In this document: positions 6,161 to 6,167 of the stretch, in pieces
Layout of the letters: each line of letters starts with the position of its first letter
How positions within the stretch are numbered: the stretch's first letter is position 1
Assembly (NCBI GenBank): GCA_027038335.1
Contig: JALVWI010000301.1
Span: 1 to 6,167 of the forward strand
Source: Campylobacterales bacterium
GTDB lineage: Bacteria > Campylobacterota > Campylobacteria > Campylobacterales > JALSKU01
Direction of reading: 5' to 3'
Length of the DNA: 6,167 bases
Position numbers and translations under genes: made by a program
The notes under the pieces: generated by a model
The model's input: only the letters and a program-made list of their open reading frames with translations
What the model was told of the DNA's origin: nothing
The model's database searches: none

Positions 6161-6167
6161 ATTTTTT

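Noticed and set aside
6140..6167. Possible 3' end of azlC entering from the right edge
   Set aside because: One minus-strand frame stays open to a TGA at 6140-6142, but fewer than ten codons are visible and another frame ends at a TAG (6159-6161); the reading frame cannot be chosen.

Overview
The window is AT-rich and gene-dense, and reads as chromosomal DNA of a Campylobacterota (Epsilonproteobacteria) species. The gene order ffh - rpsP - KH protein - rimM - trmD - rplS is the arrangement I know from that phylum, including Campylobacter. The genus cannot be fixed from this sequence. A periplasmic heme-c sensor joined to a cyclic-di-GMP module would suit a free-living, redox-active member such as the Sulfurimonas/Arcobacter relatives, but that is inference.

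Left part (1-3629, + strand): a translation and protein-targeting block. ffh encodes the signal recognition particle GTPase. After it comes a strong sigma70-like promoter and a leader of about 135 nt, then five tightly packed genes: ribosomal protein S16, a KhpA-like KH RNA-binding protein, the 16S maturation factor RimM, the tRNA m1G37 methyltransferase TrmD, and ribosomal protein L19. Junctions are +1, -11, -4 and -11 nt, so translational coupling is likely throughout. A perfect 18-bp hairpin (3630-3667) closes the operon and also sits just past the stop of the convergent gene.

Right part (3692-6167, - strand): a 668-aa membrane sensor with a periplasmic CxxCH heme-c site, a HAMP-like linker, a degenerate GGDEF domain and an apparently complete EAL domain, so most likely a redox- or ligand-controlled c-di-GMP phosphodiesterase. 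Upstream of it on the same strand is azlD, the small subunit of an AzlCD-type branched-chain amino acid exporter; its azlC partner should lie just beyond the right edge. A 128-nt spacer with an extended -10 promoter separates the two.

The observation most worth following up is the rpsP leader. Bases 1444-1505 can fold into a well-proportioned H-type pseudoknot (10-bp and 9-bp stems that abut directly) starting almost at the predicted transcript 5' end, with a competing downstream pairing. This could be an undescribed ribosomal-protein or ligand-responsive leader RNA. No tRNA, rRNA, CRISPR array, insertion sequence or prophage gene was seen.
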